Notes: generated by a model from the letters alone, not told the origin. Shown: positions 45,005 to 53,226, counted from the first letter of the stretch. The stretch is DNA of 64,000 nt from Desulfomicrobium baculatum DSM 4028 (GCF_000023225.1 NC_013173.1:124001-188000), one strand, 5' to 3'. Made by a program: numbers and translations.

Positions 45005-46073
45005 CAATTTCAAGGATCCCCAGCTGTGCAAGACCCTGCTGGCCCGCATCCACGCCGAACTGGACGGGGAACTCAGGTTCATGGAAGTGTGCGGAACGCA
45101 TACGGTTTCCATTTTCCGCAGCGGAGTGCGCTCCCTGCTCTCCGACAAGGTCGTGCATCTCTCCGGCCCCGGTTGCCCGGTCTGCGTGACCCATGACAGC
45201 GAAGTCGCGGCCTTCCTCGAACTGGCCGGCAAGAACGCCATCATCACCACCTTCGGCGATCTGATGCGCGTGCCTGGTCCGGAAAAGAAAACTTTGAAGA
45301 GCGCCCAGGCCGAAGGCGCCCGCGTCAAGGTTGTCTACTCCCCCTTTGACGCCCTGAAGATCGCCCAGGACAACCCGCATGACAAGGTCGTTTTCCTGGG
45401 CGTTGGCTTCGAGACCACGGCTCCGGCCATCGCCGCCACGGTCAAGGTGGCCCGCGAGCAGGGCATCGGCAATTTTTCCGTTCTCTGCTTTCACAAGCTC
45501 GTTCCTCCGGCCCTGGACGCCCTGGTCGGCGACCCCGAGCTTCAGGTGCAGGCATTCTTGCTGCCCGGTCACGTCTCCGCCATAATCGGCGTGGAGCCGT
45601 ACCGTTTCCTGGCTTCCAAACATGGCTTGCCGGCCGTGGTGGCGGGGTTCGAGCCCGTGGACATCCTGCAGGCCCTGTACATGTTCGTGACCATGCGTAA
45701 CGAGGGCAAGGTCGAGGTCGTCAACGCCTATACCCGCGTCGTGTCCGACGAGGGCAACCCCAAGGCCGTGTCGATCATGAACGAGGTTTTTTCGTCCTGC
45801 GACGCCCTGTGGAGGGGCATCGGCCTTATTCCCGGCAGCGGGCTCACCATTCGCGACGAGTACGCTGATTATGACGCCATGCGCGTTTTCGACATGAAGC
45901 TGCACGATGTCCCGGAAATCAAGGGGTGCCGCTGCGGCGACGTGCTCAAGGGCAAGATGTCGCCGGAAAAATGCCCGCTTTTCGGCAAGGCCTGCACCCC
46001 TGCCTCCCCGGTGGGGCCGTGCATGGTCTCCACCGAAGGGTCGTGTGCGGCCTACTACAAATACAGGATTTAG
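44991..46073 (+). CDS. hypD: Hydrogenase maturation Fe-S protein HypD
   Basis: 360 residues. It is the scaffold on which Fe(CN)2CO is assembled. Conserved cysteine motifs are present: FMEVCGTHTVSIFRSGV, LSGPGCPVCVTHD, GVGFETTAPAIA and the C-terminal cluster site CRCGDVLKGKMSPEKCPLFGKACTPASPVGPCMVSTEGSCAAYY. The start is a TTG (44991, another TTG at 44997) read from inside hypC; AGGAAGGG lies upstream. No ATG is available near the conserved N-terminus, so the rare start codon is likely real. Confidence 0.96.
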   Translation: MNLFDNFKDPQLCKTLLARIHAELDGELRFMEVCGTHTVSIFRSGVRSLLSDKVVHLSGPGCPVCVTHDSEVAAFLELAGKNAIITTFGDLMRVPGPEKKTLKSAQAEGARVKVVYSPFDALKIAQDNPHDKVVFLGVGFETTAPAIAATVKVAREQGIGNFSVLCFHKLVPPALDALVGDPELQVQAFLLPGHVSAIIGVEPYRFLASKHGLPAVVAGFEPVDILQALYMFVTMRNEGKVEVVNAYTRVVSDEGNPKAVSIMNEVFSSCDALWRGIGLIPGSGLTIRDEYADYDAMRVFDMKLHDVPEIKGCRCGDVLKGKMSPEKCPLFGKACTPASPVGPCMVSTEGSCAAYYKYRI

Positions 46074-46086
46074 CAGAGGCCGCCGC

Positions 46087-46187
46087 AAATTGATTCTGGA
46101 CTGCGTTGCTCCCCGTTTTTGGAGGGCTCATGTAGTCGGCTACACATCGCCCTCCAAAAACGGCTCGCGCCTTGCCAGAATCAATTT
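46087..46187. repeat. 101-base inverted repeat between hypD and hypE
   Basis: The ends AAATTGATTCTGG (46087-46099) and CCAGAATCAATTT (46175-46187) are perfect complements. An inner 15-base arm CCGTTTTTGGAGGGC (46113-46127) pairs perfectly with 46149-46163, and the tip GTAG-TCGG-CTAC (46132-46143) closes a four-base loop. Only short interior mismatches break the stem. There is no U-rich tail, so it is not a standard terminator. It may be a dispersed palindromic element or an mRNA-processing structure inside the hyp operon. Confidence 0.85.
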
Positions 46188-46252
46188 TCGACGGTCTCCG
46201 GGATTTTTCATTTTAGACCAGTTTGCAATGGTGTCACGCAAGGGGGAAGCGA

Positions 46253-47254
46253 GTGGAAAGAGTTCTTCTTGATTACGGCAGTGGCGGCAAGGCTTCGCAT
46301 CGGCTCATCGGCGAGCTTTTTCTCAAATATCTGGGCAACGAGGTTCTCGACCGTCTCGACGACGCGGCCCTCCTGCATGTCAGCAGCCCCATTTCCATGA
46401 GCACCGACACCTTCACCGTGGACCCCATCTTTTTTCCCGGCGGCGATATCGGATCCCTGGCCGTGCACGGAACGGTCAATGACGTGGCCATGCTTGGCGC
46501 GCGTCCGAAATACATGACCTGCGGATTCATCATCGAAGAAGGCCTGCCCATGGCCGATCTGGAGCGTATTGTTCAGTCCATGGGAGAGGCCGCCCGCGAA
46601 GCCGGCGTGCTGGTGGTCTCGGGCGATACCAAGGTCGTGCCCAAGGGCACTGTGGACAAGATTTTCATCAACACCACCGGCATCGGCGAAATTTTTGTGG
46701 CCGAGGCCCCAAGCGGGCATCGCGCCGCCCCCGGGGACGCGATCCTGATCAGCGGCTTCATGGGCGACCATGGCCTCGCCATCCTGTCCAAGCGCGAAGG
46801 CCTGACCTTCGAGGCCCCCGTGCTTTCGGACTGCGCGTCCCTCAATCATCTTATCGTGCGTTTGCTTGAGGCCATCCCTTCCGTGCATGTGCTGCGCGAT
46901 CCCACTCGGGGCGGCCTGGCCACGACCTTGAACGAAATCGCCGGACAGTCGGGTGTGGAATGCCGGATTTTTGAATCCAAAATCCCGGTTCGTCCCGAAG
47001 TCAGCGGCGGCTGTTCCTTTCTGGGCCTCGATCCCCTGTATCTGGCCAACGAGGGCAAGTTCATCTGCATCCTGCCCCAGGAGCACGCCGAGGCGGCCCT
47101 GGCCATCATGCGCTCGGACCCGCTTGGCGCGGACGCGGCGCAGATCGGCGACGTGCGCGCAGAGCACCCCGGCAAGGTCGTGCTGGAAACGCCTCTGGGC
47201 GGCACCCGGCTCATGGACATGCTCGAAGGCGAACAGTTGCCGCGCATCTGCTGA
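46253..47254 (+). CDS. hypE: Hydrogenase maturation protein HypE (cyanide-forming dehydratase)
   Basis: 333 residues from the GTG at 46253 (MERVLLDYGSGG by family pattern), with AGGGGGAAG just upstream; an earlier in-frame TTG at 46223 has no ribosome site. HypE dehydrates the carbamoyl group placed by HypF on its C-terminal cysteine to give thiocyanate. The ATP-binding STDTFTVDPIFFPGGDIG and VHGTVNDVAMLGA and the essential C-terminus LPRIC are intact. It is separated from hypD by the 101-base inverted repeat. Confidence 0.96.
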   Translation: MERVLLDYGSGGKASHRLIGELFLKYLGNEVLDRLDDAALLHVSSPISMSTDTFTVDPIFFPGGDIGSLAVHGTVNDVAMLGARPKYMTCGFIIEEGLPMADLERIVQSMGEAAREAGVLVVSGDTKVVPKGTVDKIFINTTGIGEIFVAEAPSGHRAAPGDAILISGFMGDHGLAILSKREGLTFEAPVLSDCASLNHLIVRLLEAIPSVHVLRDPTRGGLATTLNEIAGQSGVECRIFESKIPVRPEVSGGCSFLGLDPLYLANEGKFICILPQEHAEAALAIMRSDPLGADAAQIGDVRAEHPGKVVLETPLGGTRLMDMLEGEQLPRIC

Positions 47255-47255
47255 C

Positions 47256-47789
47256 ATGACGTGCTCCCGTGCCTATGTGGCCATCGATTTTGAAACGGCT
47301 GATTCGTGCCGCGACAGCGCCTGCGCCGTGGGCCTGACCAAGGTCCAGGGCGGCGAGATCGTGGACCGGCTATATGGCCTGATCCGTCCGCCGCGCTCGC
47401 GCTTTTCGCCATTCTGCGTGAACGTGCACGGCATCCATTGGTCCGACGTCAAGGACGCTCCGGCTTTCCGGGAGTTCTGGATCGAGAATGCGGGCTTTCT
47501 GGAAGGAGCTGATTTTCTGGCCGCGCACAACGCCAGCTTCGACCGCTCGGTACTTGGCGCGTGCTGCACCATGGCCGGGCTGCCCGCGCCATCCCTGCCT
47601 TTTGTCTGCACCGTGGAACTGGCCCGCAACCAGTGGAATCTGCGGCCCACCAAATTGCCGGACGTATGCCGTCACCTGGGCCTTGACCTCAATCATCACC
47701 ACGCCGGGTCGGATGCCGAGGCCTGCGCCCGCATCGTCATGGCCGCCGTAGATGAAAACCCCCGCTGTCTGACTCCTTTCGGAATATAG
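47256..47789 (+). CDS. DnaQ-like 3'-5' exonuclease (DEDDh)
   Basis: 177 residues, starting one base after the hypE stop. The exonuclease motifs are complete: VAIDFETAD (Exo I, Asp and Glu), FLAAHNASFDRSVLGAC (Exo II) and HHHAGSDAEACARIVMAA (Exo III, H-x4-D). It resembles stand-alone DNA polymerase III epsilon-like exonucleases. Its link to hydrogenase genes is positional only. The in-frame sequence upstream of 47256 lies over hypE and is not coding. Confidence 0.9.
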   Translation: MTCSRAYVAIDFETADSCRDSACAVGLTKVQGGEIVDRLYGLIRPPRSRFSPFCVNVHGIHWSDVKDAPAFREFWIENAGFLEGADFLAAHNASFDRSVLGACCTMAGLPAPSLPFVCTVELARNQWNLRPTKLPDVCRHLGLDLNHHHAGSDAEACARIVMAAVDENPRCLTPFGI

Positions 47790-47797
47790 GAGCATAT

Positions 47798-48265
47798 ATG
47801 TCTTTGTCTTTGGCCCAACTGCGGGCCCATATCTTTCTTGTCATTCTGGATAGATTCTCCGGCAGTGCCGAGCGCCGCCAGGAGGCGCTGGCCGAGTATT
47901 TTCTGGTGACCATGCCCAATGTCCCGGAGGACGCGGCCAAACGGCTCGCTGAACTCATCCCGGACCTCATGCCTGACCTGTATTCCAAATGGATCGGCGA
48001 ATTCGCCGACAGGCTCTTTGAAACAGTGCCGGACGAACAATTGCAGCACCTGTGCGATGGCACTGTGGAAAACAACGCCGCCCTGGGGCTGGTTTTCCTG
48101 ATGTTCATGGAATCCGAGCGCATGGAAAAGCAGACCGAGGACGATTTGCGGGAATACGCACGCAAGCATTCCGGTGCGGAGGACATGGGCGACCTGGTGG
48201 CGGAATATTTGCGCGGCAAGGTCGCGGCCCTGCGGGCGGACGTGGGCGGCGCGAAAGTGCAGTAG
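47798..48265 (+). CDS. Hypothetical protein
   Basis: 155 residues, unrecognised. It is predicted all-helical and acidic, with an IPDLMPDLYSKWIGEFADRLFETV amphipathic stretch, a hydrophobic LGLVFLMFMES segment too short to be a confident membrane helix, and no signal peptide or cysteines. AGGAG is well placed before the ATG, and the gene lies eight bases after the exonuclease stop, so it is expressed with it. A small cytoplasmic accessory protein is the most that can be said. Confidence 0.7.
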   Translation: MSLSLAQLRAHIFLVILDRFSGSAERRQEALAEYFLVTMPNVPEDAAKRLAELIPDLMPDLYSKWIGEFADRLFETVPDEQLQHLCDGTVENNAALGLVFLMFMESERMEKQTEDDLREYARKHSGAEDMGDLVAEYLRGKVAALRADVGGAKVQ

Positions 48266-48311
48266 CGGGCGGAGCGGAAGAGGCTGTTGAGGGGCGCGGG
48301 GGGCGGGGCGC

Positions 48312-48477
48312 GGCGGTTGGCCCGGACAGGGACCGCCGAAACTCCTTCGCGGGCCTCGTAGAGTTGAATCATCGCCCCTGTCGGACATGGACCGGCGCTT
48401 CAAGCGGCAGGCGATGATTCAACAAACGATGCCAGGCTCAGTCAGACAGTCGACGGCCCCTGTCCGGGCCAACCGCC
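48312..48477. repeat. Nested double inverted repeat, 166 bases
   Basis: The outer arms (48312-48331 and 48458-48477) are 20-base perfect complements beginning GGCGGTTGGCC. Inside them, GTTGAATCATCGCC (48363-48376) and GGCGATGATTCAAC (48410-48423) form a second perfect 14-base stem. The gap 48266-48706 contains no gene; it holds this element, the small dyad at 48533-48558 and the ppaC terminator. It could be a small non-autonomous mobile element or a structured RNA. Confidence 0.8.
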
Positions 48478-48532
48478 ACATCCCGCAGTGACTTGACCTG
48501 TCTTCGCAATAGAGGACACGTTCATTTCCCTA

Positions 48533-48558
48533 AACGGCTATCTTGATGGATAGCCGTT
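48533..48558. repeat. 10-base stem inverted repeat
   Basis: AACGGCTATC (48533-48542) and GATAGCCGTT (48549-48558) are perfect complements around a six-base loop. Neither side carries a T run, so it is not a clear terminator. It may be an operator or the stem of a small RNA. Confidence 0.6.
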
Positions 48559-48650
48559 CATATTTCTCAGGCGGTTGATACCCAATCGACGAATGCCTTA
48601 CGGCCGCGCTTCCCCGCGCAGCAATGCGGAAGAAACACAAGTTCAAAATG

Positions 48651-48686
48651 AAAAAGCCCGCCCAGGCAAACCTGGACGGGCTTTTT
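48651..48686 (-). terminator. Intrinsic terminator downstream of ppaC (bidirectional form)
   Basis: AAAAAGCCCGCCCAGG (48651-48666) pairs with CCTGGACGGGCTTTTT (48671-48686) around a CAAA loop, with one mismatch. T runs are present on both strands. It lies about 20 bases after the ppaC stop and closes the long minus-strand operon. Confidence 0.9.
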
Positions 48687-48706
48687 GTAATTCAAAGAGC
48701 CAAGGC

Positions 48707-49627
48707 TTAGGCGAAAGCCTTTTCGAACTTGGGCACAACGTCCTTTTTGCGGGACATGACCTTGGGCAGCCATGCCTTTCCGTCCACGGGCTTGACGCCG
48801 AAGGCCTTCTCGACCACGGCGGCGTCGTCGGAGGCGATCAGGATCTCGGAGCCTTCCTTCATGATGTCGGTCAGCAGCAGGAACACGGAGTGGTTGCCCT
48901 TCTCGGCCTTCAGGGCCTTGATGTCGGCAGCCAGGTCGCCCTTGACGGCGTCGAGGATGGACAGGTCGACGACTTCCAGCTGGCCGATGCCGACCTTGGT
49001 GCCGTTCATGTTGAAGTCCTTGTAGTCGCGCAGAACCAGCTCGCGGGCCGGGGTGCCTTCAACGGCGGACTTGACCTTGAACATTTCCATGCCCAGGGCG
49101 GCCAGGTCGGAGATACCGGCGATCTTGCCCAGTTCGGCAGCGGCTTCCTTGTCGGCCGGGGTGCAGGTCGGGGACTTGAAGATGACGGTGTCGCTCAGGA
49201 TGGCGCAGAGCATGATGCCGGCGATGTTCTTGGGAACTTCAACGCCGTGGAACTTGTACATGGCGGTCAGAACGGTGGCGGTGCAGCCAACGGGCCAGAT
49301 CCAGCATTCCAGGGGGCTGGAGGTGGTCAGGTCGCCCAGCTTGTGGTGGTCGACGATGCCGAGCACTTCAGCCTGCTTGATGTCGTCGGGCAGCTGAGCC
49401 AGGTCGGAGGTGTCGACCAGGAAAACTTTCTCACCGGCAAATTCGGTCTTCACGGCGGGAGCGGCGACGCCGAACTTCTCGAGGATGAACTTGGTCTCGG
49501 GGGCCAGTTCGCCCTGGGCGGTGGGGGTGCAGGCTACGCCGAGCTTGCTCTTCAGGTCGGCCAGCGCGATGGCGCTGCAAACGGTATCGGAATCGGGATT
49601 CTTGTGACCAAAAACATAAACGGACAT
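48707..49627 (-). CDS. ppaC: Manganese-dependent inorganic pyrophosphatase (family II, DHH)
   Basis: 306 residues from the ATG at 49627, which has a textbook TAGGAGGAATACC leader. It hydrolyses pyrophosphate, which in sulfate reducers is produced in bulk by sulfate activation. Metal-binding motifs are GHKNPDSDT at the start, LVDTSDLAQLP, and GIVDHHKLGDL (the DHH signature); the C-terminal DHHA2 domain ends SRKKDVVPKFEKAF, with the RKK substrate motif. No CBS or DRTGG regulatory insert is present. Family II enzymes are typical of Desulfovibrionales. Confidence 0.96.
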   Translation of the reverse strand: MSVYVFGHKNPDSDTVCSAIALADLKSKLGVACTPTAQGELAPETKFILEKFGVAAPAVKTEFAGEKVFLVDTSDLAQLPDDIKQAEVLGIVDHHKLGDLTTSSPLECWIWPVGCTATVLTAMYKFHGVEVPKNIAGIMLCAILSDTVIFKSPTCTPADKEAAAELGKIAGISDLAALGMEMFKVKSAVEGTPARELVLRDYKDFNMNGTKVGIGQLEVVDLSILDAVKGDLAADIKALKAEKGNHSVFLLLTDIMKEGSEILIASDDAAVVEKAFGVKPVDGKAWLPKVMSRKKDVVPKFEKAFA

Positions 49628-49717
49628 GGTATTCCTCCTACAAGGGTTTATTGGCAAACAAAGACATTGTGCTAAATATCACAATTATTCGCGGCTGCCA
49701 AGAGAGAACATTGGAGG

Positions 49718-50397
49718 TCAGAGACTGGAGAGGACGCCGAGAAGCAGGCTGACCGCGGCCAAAGCGTAGGCCTTGCGTACACGCAGAGCGAGAATGGCCC
49801 CGGCGCAGGCTGCGATCCAGAGCATGGTCCACGTCGGCTGCGGACCTCCGGCAACCCAAGGCCGGACGGTTTTCAGGCCGATGAGGAGAGGCAGCAGGCA
49901 GAGCCAAAAGAGGGAGAAATTGAGCAGGAAAAATTCTACCAAAGCTTTTGCGGTGAGCCGGTGCGGCGCGAAGATGGCTGTGTTGCCCTGGCGGTTCCAG
50001 GTCAAAAGCTGGTTATAGCCGGCGTTTTGCCGTTTGCGGTAGAGTTGTTCGACCCACGCGCCAAGGTAGGCCAGAGGCAGGGTCGCGATGACGACCAGCA
50101 CGGTGGTGCGCATGTCGGCATCCGGTAGGCAGGCCAGAATGGTCAGCGTGGCGGCCAGGGAAAAGAGCGCCTGGGGCGGGATGTAGGTTCCGGCCGGGAA
50201 CAGATCAAGCCAGAGCAGTTCGAAGAAAATGCCCGCGCTTAAAGCCGGCTGGAGGTTGAAGGACAGTCCCGCCCAGAGCAGGGCGGCGAAAAGCGGACGA
50301 TGGATGAAGCCGAGGTCGATGGCGACCCGGGTCAGGGACAGGAGGGCAAAAAAAAACTTCCTCCGGCCAGCAGGATGAGGTCGTGAGTGCTTACCAT
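49718..50397 (-). pseudogene. PTS mannose-family EIIC, frameshifted in a poly-T tract
   Basis: The membrane channel component of a mannose-type PTS. The 3' part (DMRTTVLVVIATLPLAYLGAWVEQLYRK to the end) and the 5' part (MVSTHDLILLAGGS) are in different frames. They join through an uninterrupted open stretch reading ALLSLTRVAIDLGFIHRPLFAALLWAGLSF if the nine T residues at 50356-50348 (minus strand) were ten or seven. As sequenced, the 5' frame stops about seven codons later. Six or so membrane helices are visible. It may be a true mutation, a phase-variable tract, transcriptional slippage or a sequencing error. No EIID gene follows. Confidence 0.75.
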
Positions 50398-50422
50398 GCC
50401 GATTTGGGTTGAGACGTTTTCA

Positions 50423-50887
50423 TCATAAAGTAATCTTGGCCGTTGCCGACGGCACGCAGCGGAAGTCGATTTCCACACCGTGATCGGCGAAATACTTCAG
50501 GCAGGAACGGTCTTCCGCTCCCAGGGCAATGTGTTCGCAAATCTGCTCTTTGCCCGGTCCGTAATGCAGATTGCCGATGTTGACCAGGGAAAAGGACAGC
50601 CCGGTCATGTGCGCGGATTTGGCATCGGCGCAGTCGGAAAAAAGAATTAGCACATGATGGTCCGGGTTTTTCGTGCGAATGCTTTTCAACATCGAAGCAG
50701 CTTCGGACACCGGACAGCATTGAAAGGAGATGCCGCTCGGAACGGCCAGACTCATGATTTCCTGCCGCAATTCATCGGCGGCGAGGTCGTCGTTGGCCAC
50801 CAGCAGGGTTTTGGCCCTGATGTGCGGTAGCCAGGCCTCAATGATCTGGCCGTGGACGAGTCGGTTGTCGATACGGAACCAGAGCAC
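50423..50887 (-). CDS. PTS mannose/fructose/sorbose-family EIIB
   Basis: 154 residues from the GTG at 50887, three bases after the EIIA stop with GAGG seven bases upstream. Longer in-frame extensions overlap EIIA and are spurious. The phospho-acceptor histidine is in WFRIDNRLVHGQIIEAWLP, the EIIB-Man signature. SLVNIGNLHYGPG and the C-terminal sheet fit the family. It would accept phosphate from EIIA-Man and, in classical systems, pass it to sugar entering through EIIC/EIID. Confidence 0.92.
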   Translation of the reverse strand: MLWFRIDNRLVHGQIIEAWLPHIRAKTLLVANDDLAADELRQEIMSLAVPSGISFQCCPVSEAASMLKSIRTKNPDHHVLILFSDCADAKSAHMTGLSFSLVNIGNLHYGPGKEQICEHIALGAEDRSCLKYFADHGVEIDFRCVPSATAKITL

Positions 50888-50889
50888 TC

Positions 50890-51300
50890 TTACGCCTCGG
50901 TGATTTTGCGGGTCAATACTTCGCCGGCGACAACGATGCCCTGAATGGCCGCGTTTTTGGCGTCCGTGGCCAATTGGGACAGGTCCTGGGTGCGCATTCC
51001 CAGAATCCTGAGCAGCATGGGCAGGTTGGCGCCGGTCAGGACGTCGACTTTGCCCGGTTGCAGGAGAGACAGGCTGATATTGGATGGAGTGCCCCCGAAC
51101 ATGTCGGTCAGGATGATCACGCCGTCGCCTGTTTCCATCTGTTTGACGGTTTGCTTGAGATCCGAGAGCAACGCGCTCATTTCCACGGTTCCTTCCACAG
51201 CTATATGGGCGCACTGCTCCTGCGGTCCCAAAATTGTCTGGGCCGCTTCAAGCAGATATTTTCCAAACTGGCCATGGGTTACCACGATCACTCCAACCAT
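50890..51300 (-). CDS. PTS mannose-family EIIA
   Basis: 136 residues. The phosphorylated histidine is in VIVVTHGQFGKYLLEAA near the N-terminus; ILTDMFGGTPSNISLSLL and VDVLTGANLPMLLRIL complete the EIIA-Man signature. AGGAGTA precedes the ATG. It lies 12 bases after rapZ. HPr and EI genes are not in the window. Linkage to ptsN and rapZ suggests that it serves regulation as much as transport. Confidence 0.94.
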   Translation of the reverse strand: MVGVIVVTHGQFGKYLLEAAQTILGPQEQCAHIAVEGTVEMSALLSDLKQTVKQMETGDGVIILTDMFGGTPSNISLSLLQPGKVDVLTGANLPMLLRILGMRTQDLSQLATDAKNAAIQGIVVAGEVLTRKITEA

Positions 51301-51312
51301 TACTCCTCCAGA

Positions 51313-52200
51313 TTATCCAAGACTGAAATGCCGATGTTCGACAGATACATTGAAGCCCTGACCGCGCAGATGTGCCAGCACTGCCTCGGTCACGGCCACG
51401 GAACGATGTCGGCCACCCGTACAGCCGAAGGCCATGGTCAAACGGTAGCGCCCTTCCGTCGCGTAGAGCGGCAGGGCAAAATCCAGAAATTCAAGAAGTC
51501 TGCGCAGATACTCGCGGCCAGGGTTGCTGCCCAGCACGTAGCGGGCGATGGCCTCATCCTTTCCGGACATGGGTCGCAGCGCTTCGTCGAAATAGGGGTT
51601 CGGCAGAAAGCGCAGGTCCGTGACGTCGTCCGCCTCGGTCGGGGCGCCGTACTTGAAGCCGAACGAAATCAGGTGCACCCGCATGCCTTGGCTGCGGGAG
51701 GAGAGGCTCTCCCATTTGTCCTGAATGACTCGACGCAGATCGTGCACCGAATAATGCGACGTGTCGATGACCAGATCCGCCTGGGTGCGGATGGGCTCGA
51801 GTATTTCCCGCTCCCTCTCCAGTGCCCCTTCCAGACCGAGGTTGCCCGAGGTCAGGGGATGCGGGCGGCGGGTGGTAGCGTATCTGCGCAGCAGGATCTG
51901 GTTGGAAGAATCCGTGAAGATGACTGTCGGCCGCACGGAAAACTTCTGGATATCAAGCAGCACTTCCTTCCACTGTCCCACGAAATCGGGTTGGCGCAGG
52001 TCCATGCCCATGGCCAGCCCTGGGTATTCCTTGGCCGAGGAATTGAAGAACAGCTCGATGAGGGCCGGGGCCATGCGCGCCGGAAGCCCGTCGACACAGA
52101 AAAAGCCCATGTCCTCGAAGACCTTGAGCGCCGTGCTTTTGCCTGAACCGGACATGCCGGAGACAATGACCACGTTTTTCTGTTCAGATTCCAGCTGCAT
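51313..52200 (-). CDS. rapZ: RNase adaptor / nucleotide-binding protein RapZ
   Basis: 295 residues, full length. The Walker A motif is at residues 15-22 (GMSGSGKS), with GFFCVDGLP and MGMDLR following, and the C-terminal RNA-binding domain shows ISFGFKYGAP, DLRFLPNPYFDEALRPMSG and AFGCTGGRHRSVAVTE. In E. coli RapZ directs RNase E to the GlmZ small RNA and senses glucosamine-6-phosphate; whether that circuit exists here is unknown. GGAGAAC precedes the ATG. Co-location with ptsN, hpf and rpoN is conserved across proteobacteria. Confidence 0.95.
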   Translation of the reverse strand: MQLESEQKNVVIVSGMSGSGKSTALKVFEDMGFFCVDGLPARMAPALIELFFNSSAKEYPGLAMGMDLRQPDFVGQWKEVLLDIQKFSVRPTVIFTDSSNQILLRRYATTRRPHPLTSGNLGLEGALEREREILEPIRTQADLVIDTSHYSVHDLRRVIQDKWESLSSRSQGMRVHLISFGFKYGAPTEADDVTDLRFLPNPYFDEALRPMSGKDEAIARYVLGSNPGREYLRRLLEFLDFALPLYATEGRYRLTMAFGCTGGRHRSVAVTEAVLAHLRGQGFNVSVEHRHFSLG

Positions 52201-52227
52201 GGAGTTCTCCGGACATGTTCGGTCGGC

Positions 52228-52677
52228 CTAGACGGTCTGCAGCAGTTGCCACAGCCCTTCCTGGCCGGGAGAGTTGGTAAAGGCCTGACGGAACGAGCTG
52301 TCTTTTAGCAGGCGGGAGACCGTGGCCAGAAGCTTCAAATGCAGGCCGACCACGCTTGAAGGGGCCAGCACCGTGAAAAAGATGCTGGCCGGTTTGTGGT
52401 CCAGACTGGCAAAATCCACTCCTTCGTGGCTGCGGCCGACAATGACCAGAACCTGATCGATACTGTCCAGCTTGCCATGGGGTATGGCGATCCCATCCCC
52501 GATGCCCGTGGTTCCGAGCAGTTCCCGATCCATGAGGACCTGGGTCACGCGCTTGGGGTCAAGATCGGGGTATTTGGCCGACAGCCGCGAAACGAGTTCG
52601 GCCAGGACCTCGGGTTTGGTCCTGGCCGAGAGGTCGGAGATGATCAAATCCTTGTCCAGGTATTCAGCAAGCTTCAT
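52228..52677 (-). CDS. ptsN: PTS nitrogen regulatory EIIA (EIIA-Ntr)
   Basis: 149 residues. The active histidine lies in TTGIGDGIAIPHGKLDSIDQVLVIVGRS; FFTVLAPSSVVGLHLKLLATVSRLLKD is the other EIIA-fructose-type signature. It is a regulatory phosphocarrier rather than a transporter part. A GGGGTATAGGGA ribosome site inside the end of hpf sets the ATG at 52677. Confidence 0.94.
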   Translation of the reverse strand: MKLAEYLDKDLIISDLSARTKPEVLAELVSRLSAKYPDLDPKRVTQVLMDRELLGTTGIGDGIAIPHGKLDSIDQVLVIVGRSHEGVDFASLDHKPASIFFTVLAPSSVVGLHLKLLATVSRLLKDSSFRQAFTNSPGQEGLWQLLQTV

Positions 52678-52680
52678 TCC

Positions 52681-53226
52681 CTATACCCCGGGGTCGATCA
52701 AACCGAAATCTCCGGTTTTGCGACGATAGATGACATTGATCCTTTCACTTTCCGCGTTGAGGAAAACAAGGAATTCATTGTCCGTGCTTTCGAGCTGCAG
52801 GGCGGCTTCTTCAACGATCATGGGCTTGGGCGAGAAGTCGTCTTCGGTCTTTTGGATAACGGGCTTGCGCTTGGCGTCCGCGTCGTCGTCAAAACCGCCG
52901 GCGTCCATGAGAGGGCTGTCGCTGCCGCTTTTGCGACGGCTCTTGTCCTTGTCGCGGGTCTTACGCATCTGGGCTTCAAGCTTGTCCCAGACCATGTCGA
53001 CGGTGGAGTACATGTCCTCGCTGTCTTCGCGGGCGGAGATATGCACATTCTTGCCCGTCAGCACTATATCGGCAATATGCCGGAATTTCTCCACTTCGAG
53101 GTTGACCTGCAGGTCGGCGTCGGGCGTGCCGGACATGTATTTGGCGAGCTTGCCGAAGCGGTCCTTGGCGTATTTGCGCAAATGGTCGGAAGGATCGAAG
53201 TTTTTGAAATTGAAGGTAATCCTCAT
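52681..53226 (-). CDS. hpf: Long-form ribosome hibernation promoting factor
   Basis: 181 residues, the long form that dimerises ribosomes on its own. The N-terminal ribosome-binding domain (MRITFNFKNFDPSDHLRKYAKDRFGKLAKYM, then DIVLTGKNVHISAREDSEDMYSTVDMVWDKLEAQMRK) is joined by a charged linker to the C-terminal dimerisation domain (KPMIVEEAALQLESTDNEFLVFLNAESERINVIYRRKTGDFGLIDP). It lies 68 bases downstream of rpoN and four before ptsN. Confidence 0.95.
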   Translation of the reverse strand: MRITFNFKNFDPSDHLRKYAKDRFGKLAKYMSGTPDADLQVNLEVEKFRHIADIVLTGKNVHISAREDSEDMYSTVDMVWDKLEAQMRKTRDKDKSRRKSGSDSPLMDAGGFDDDADAKRKPVIQKTEDDFSPKPMIVEEAALQLESTDNEFLVFLNAESERINVIYRRKTGDFGLIDPGV

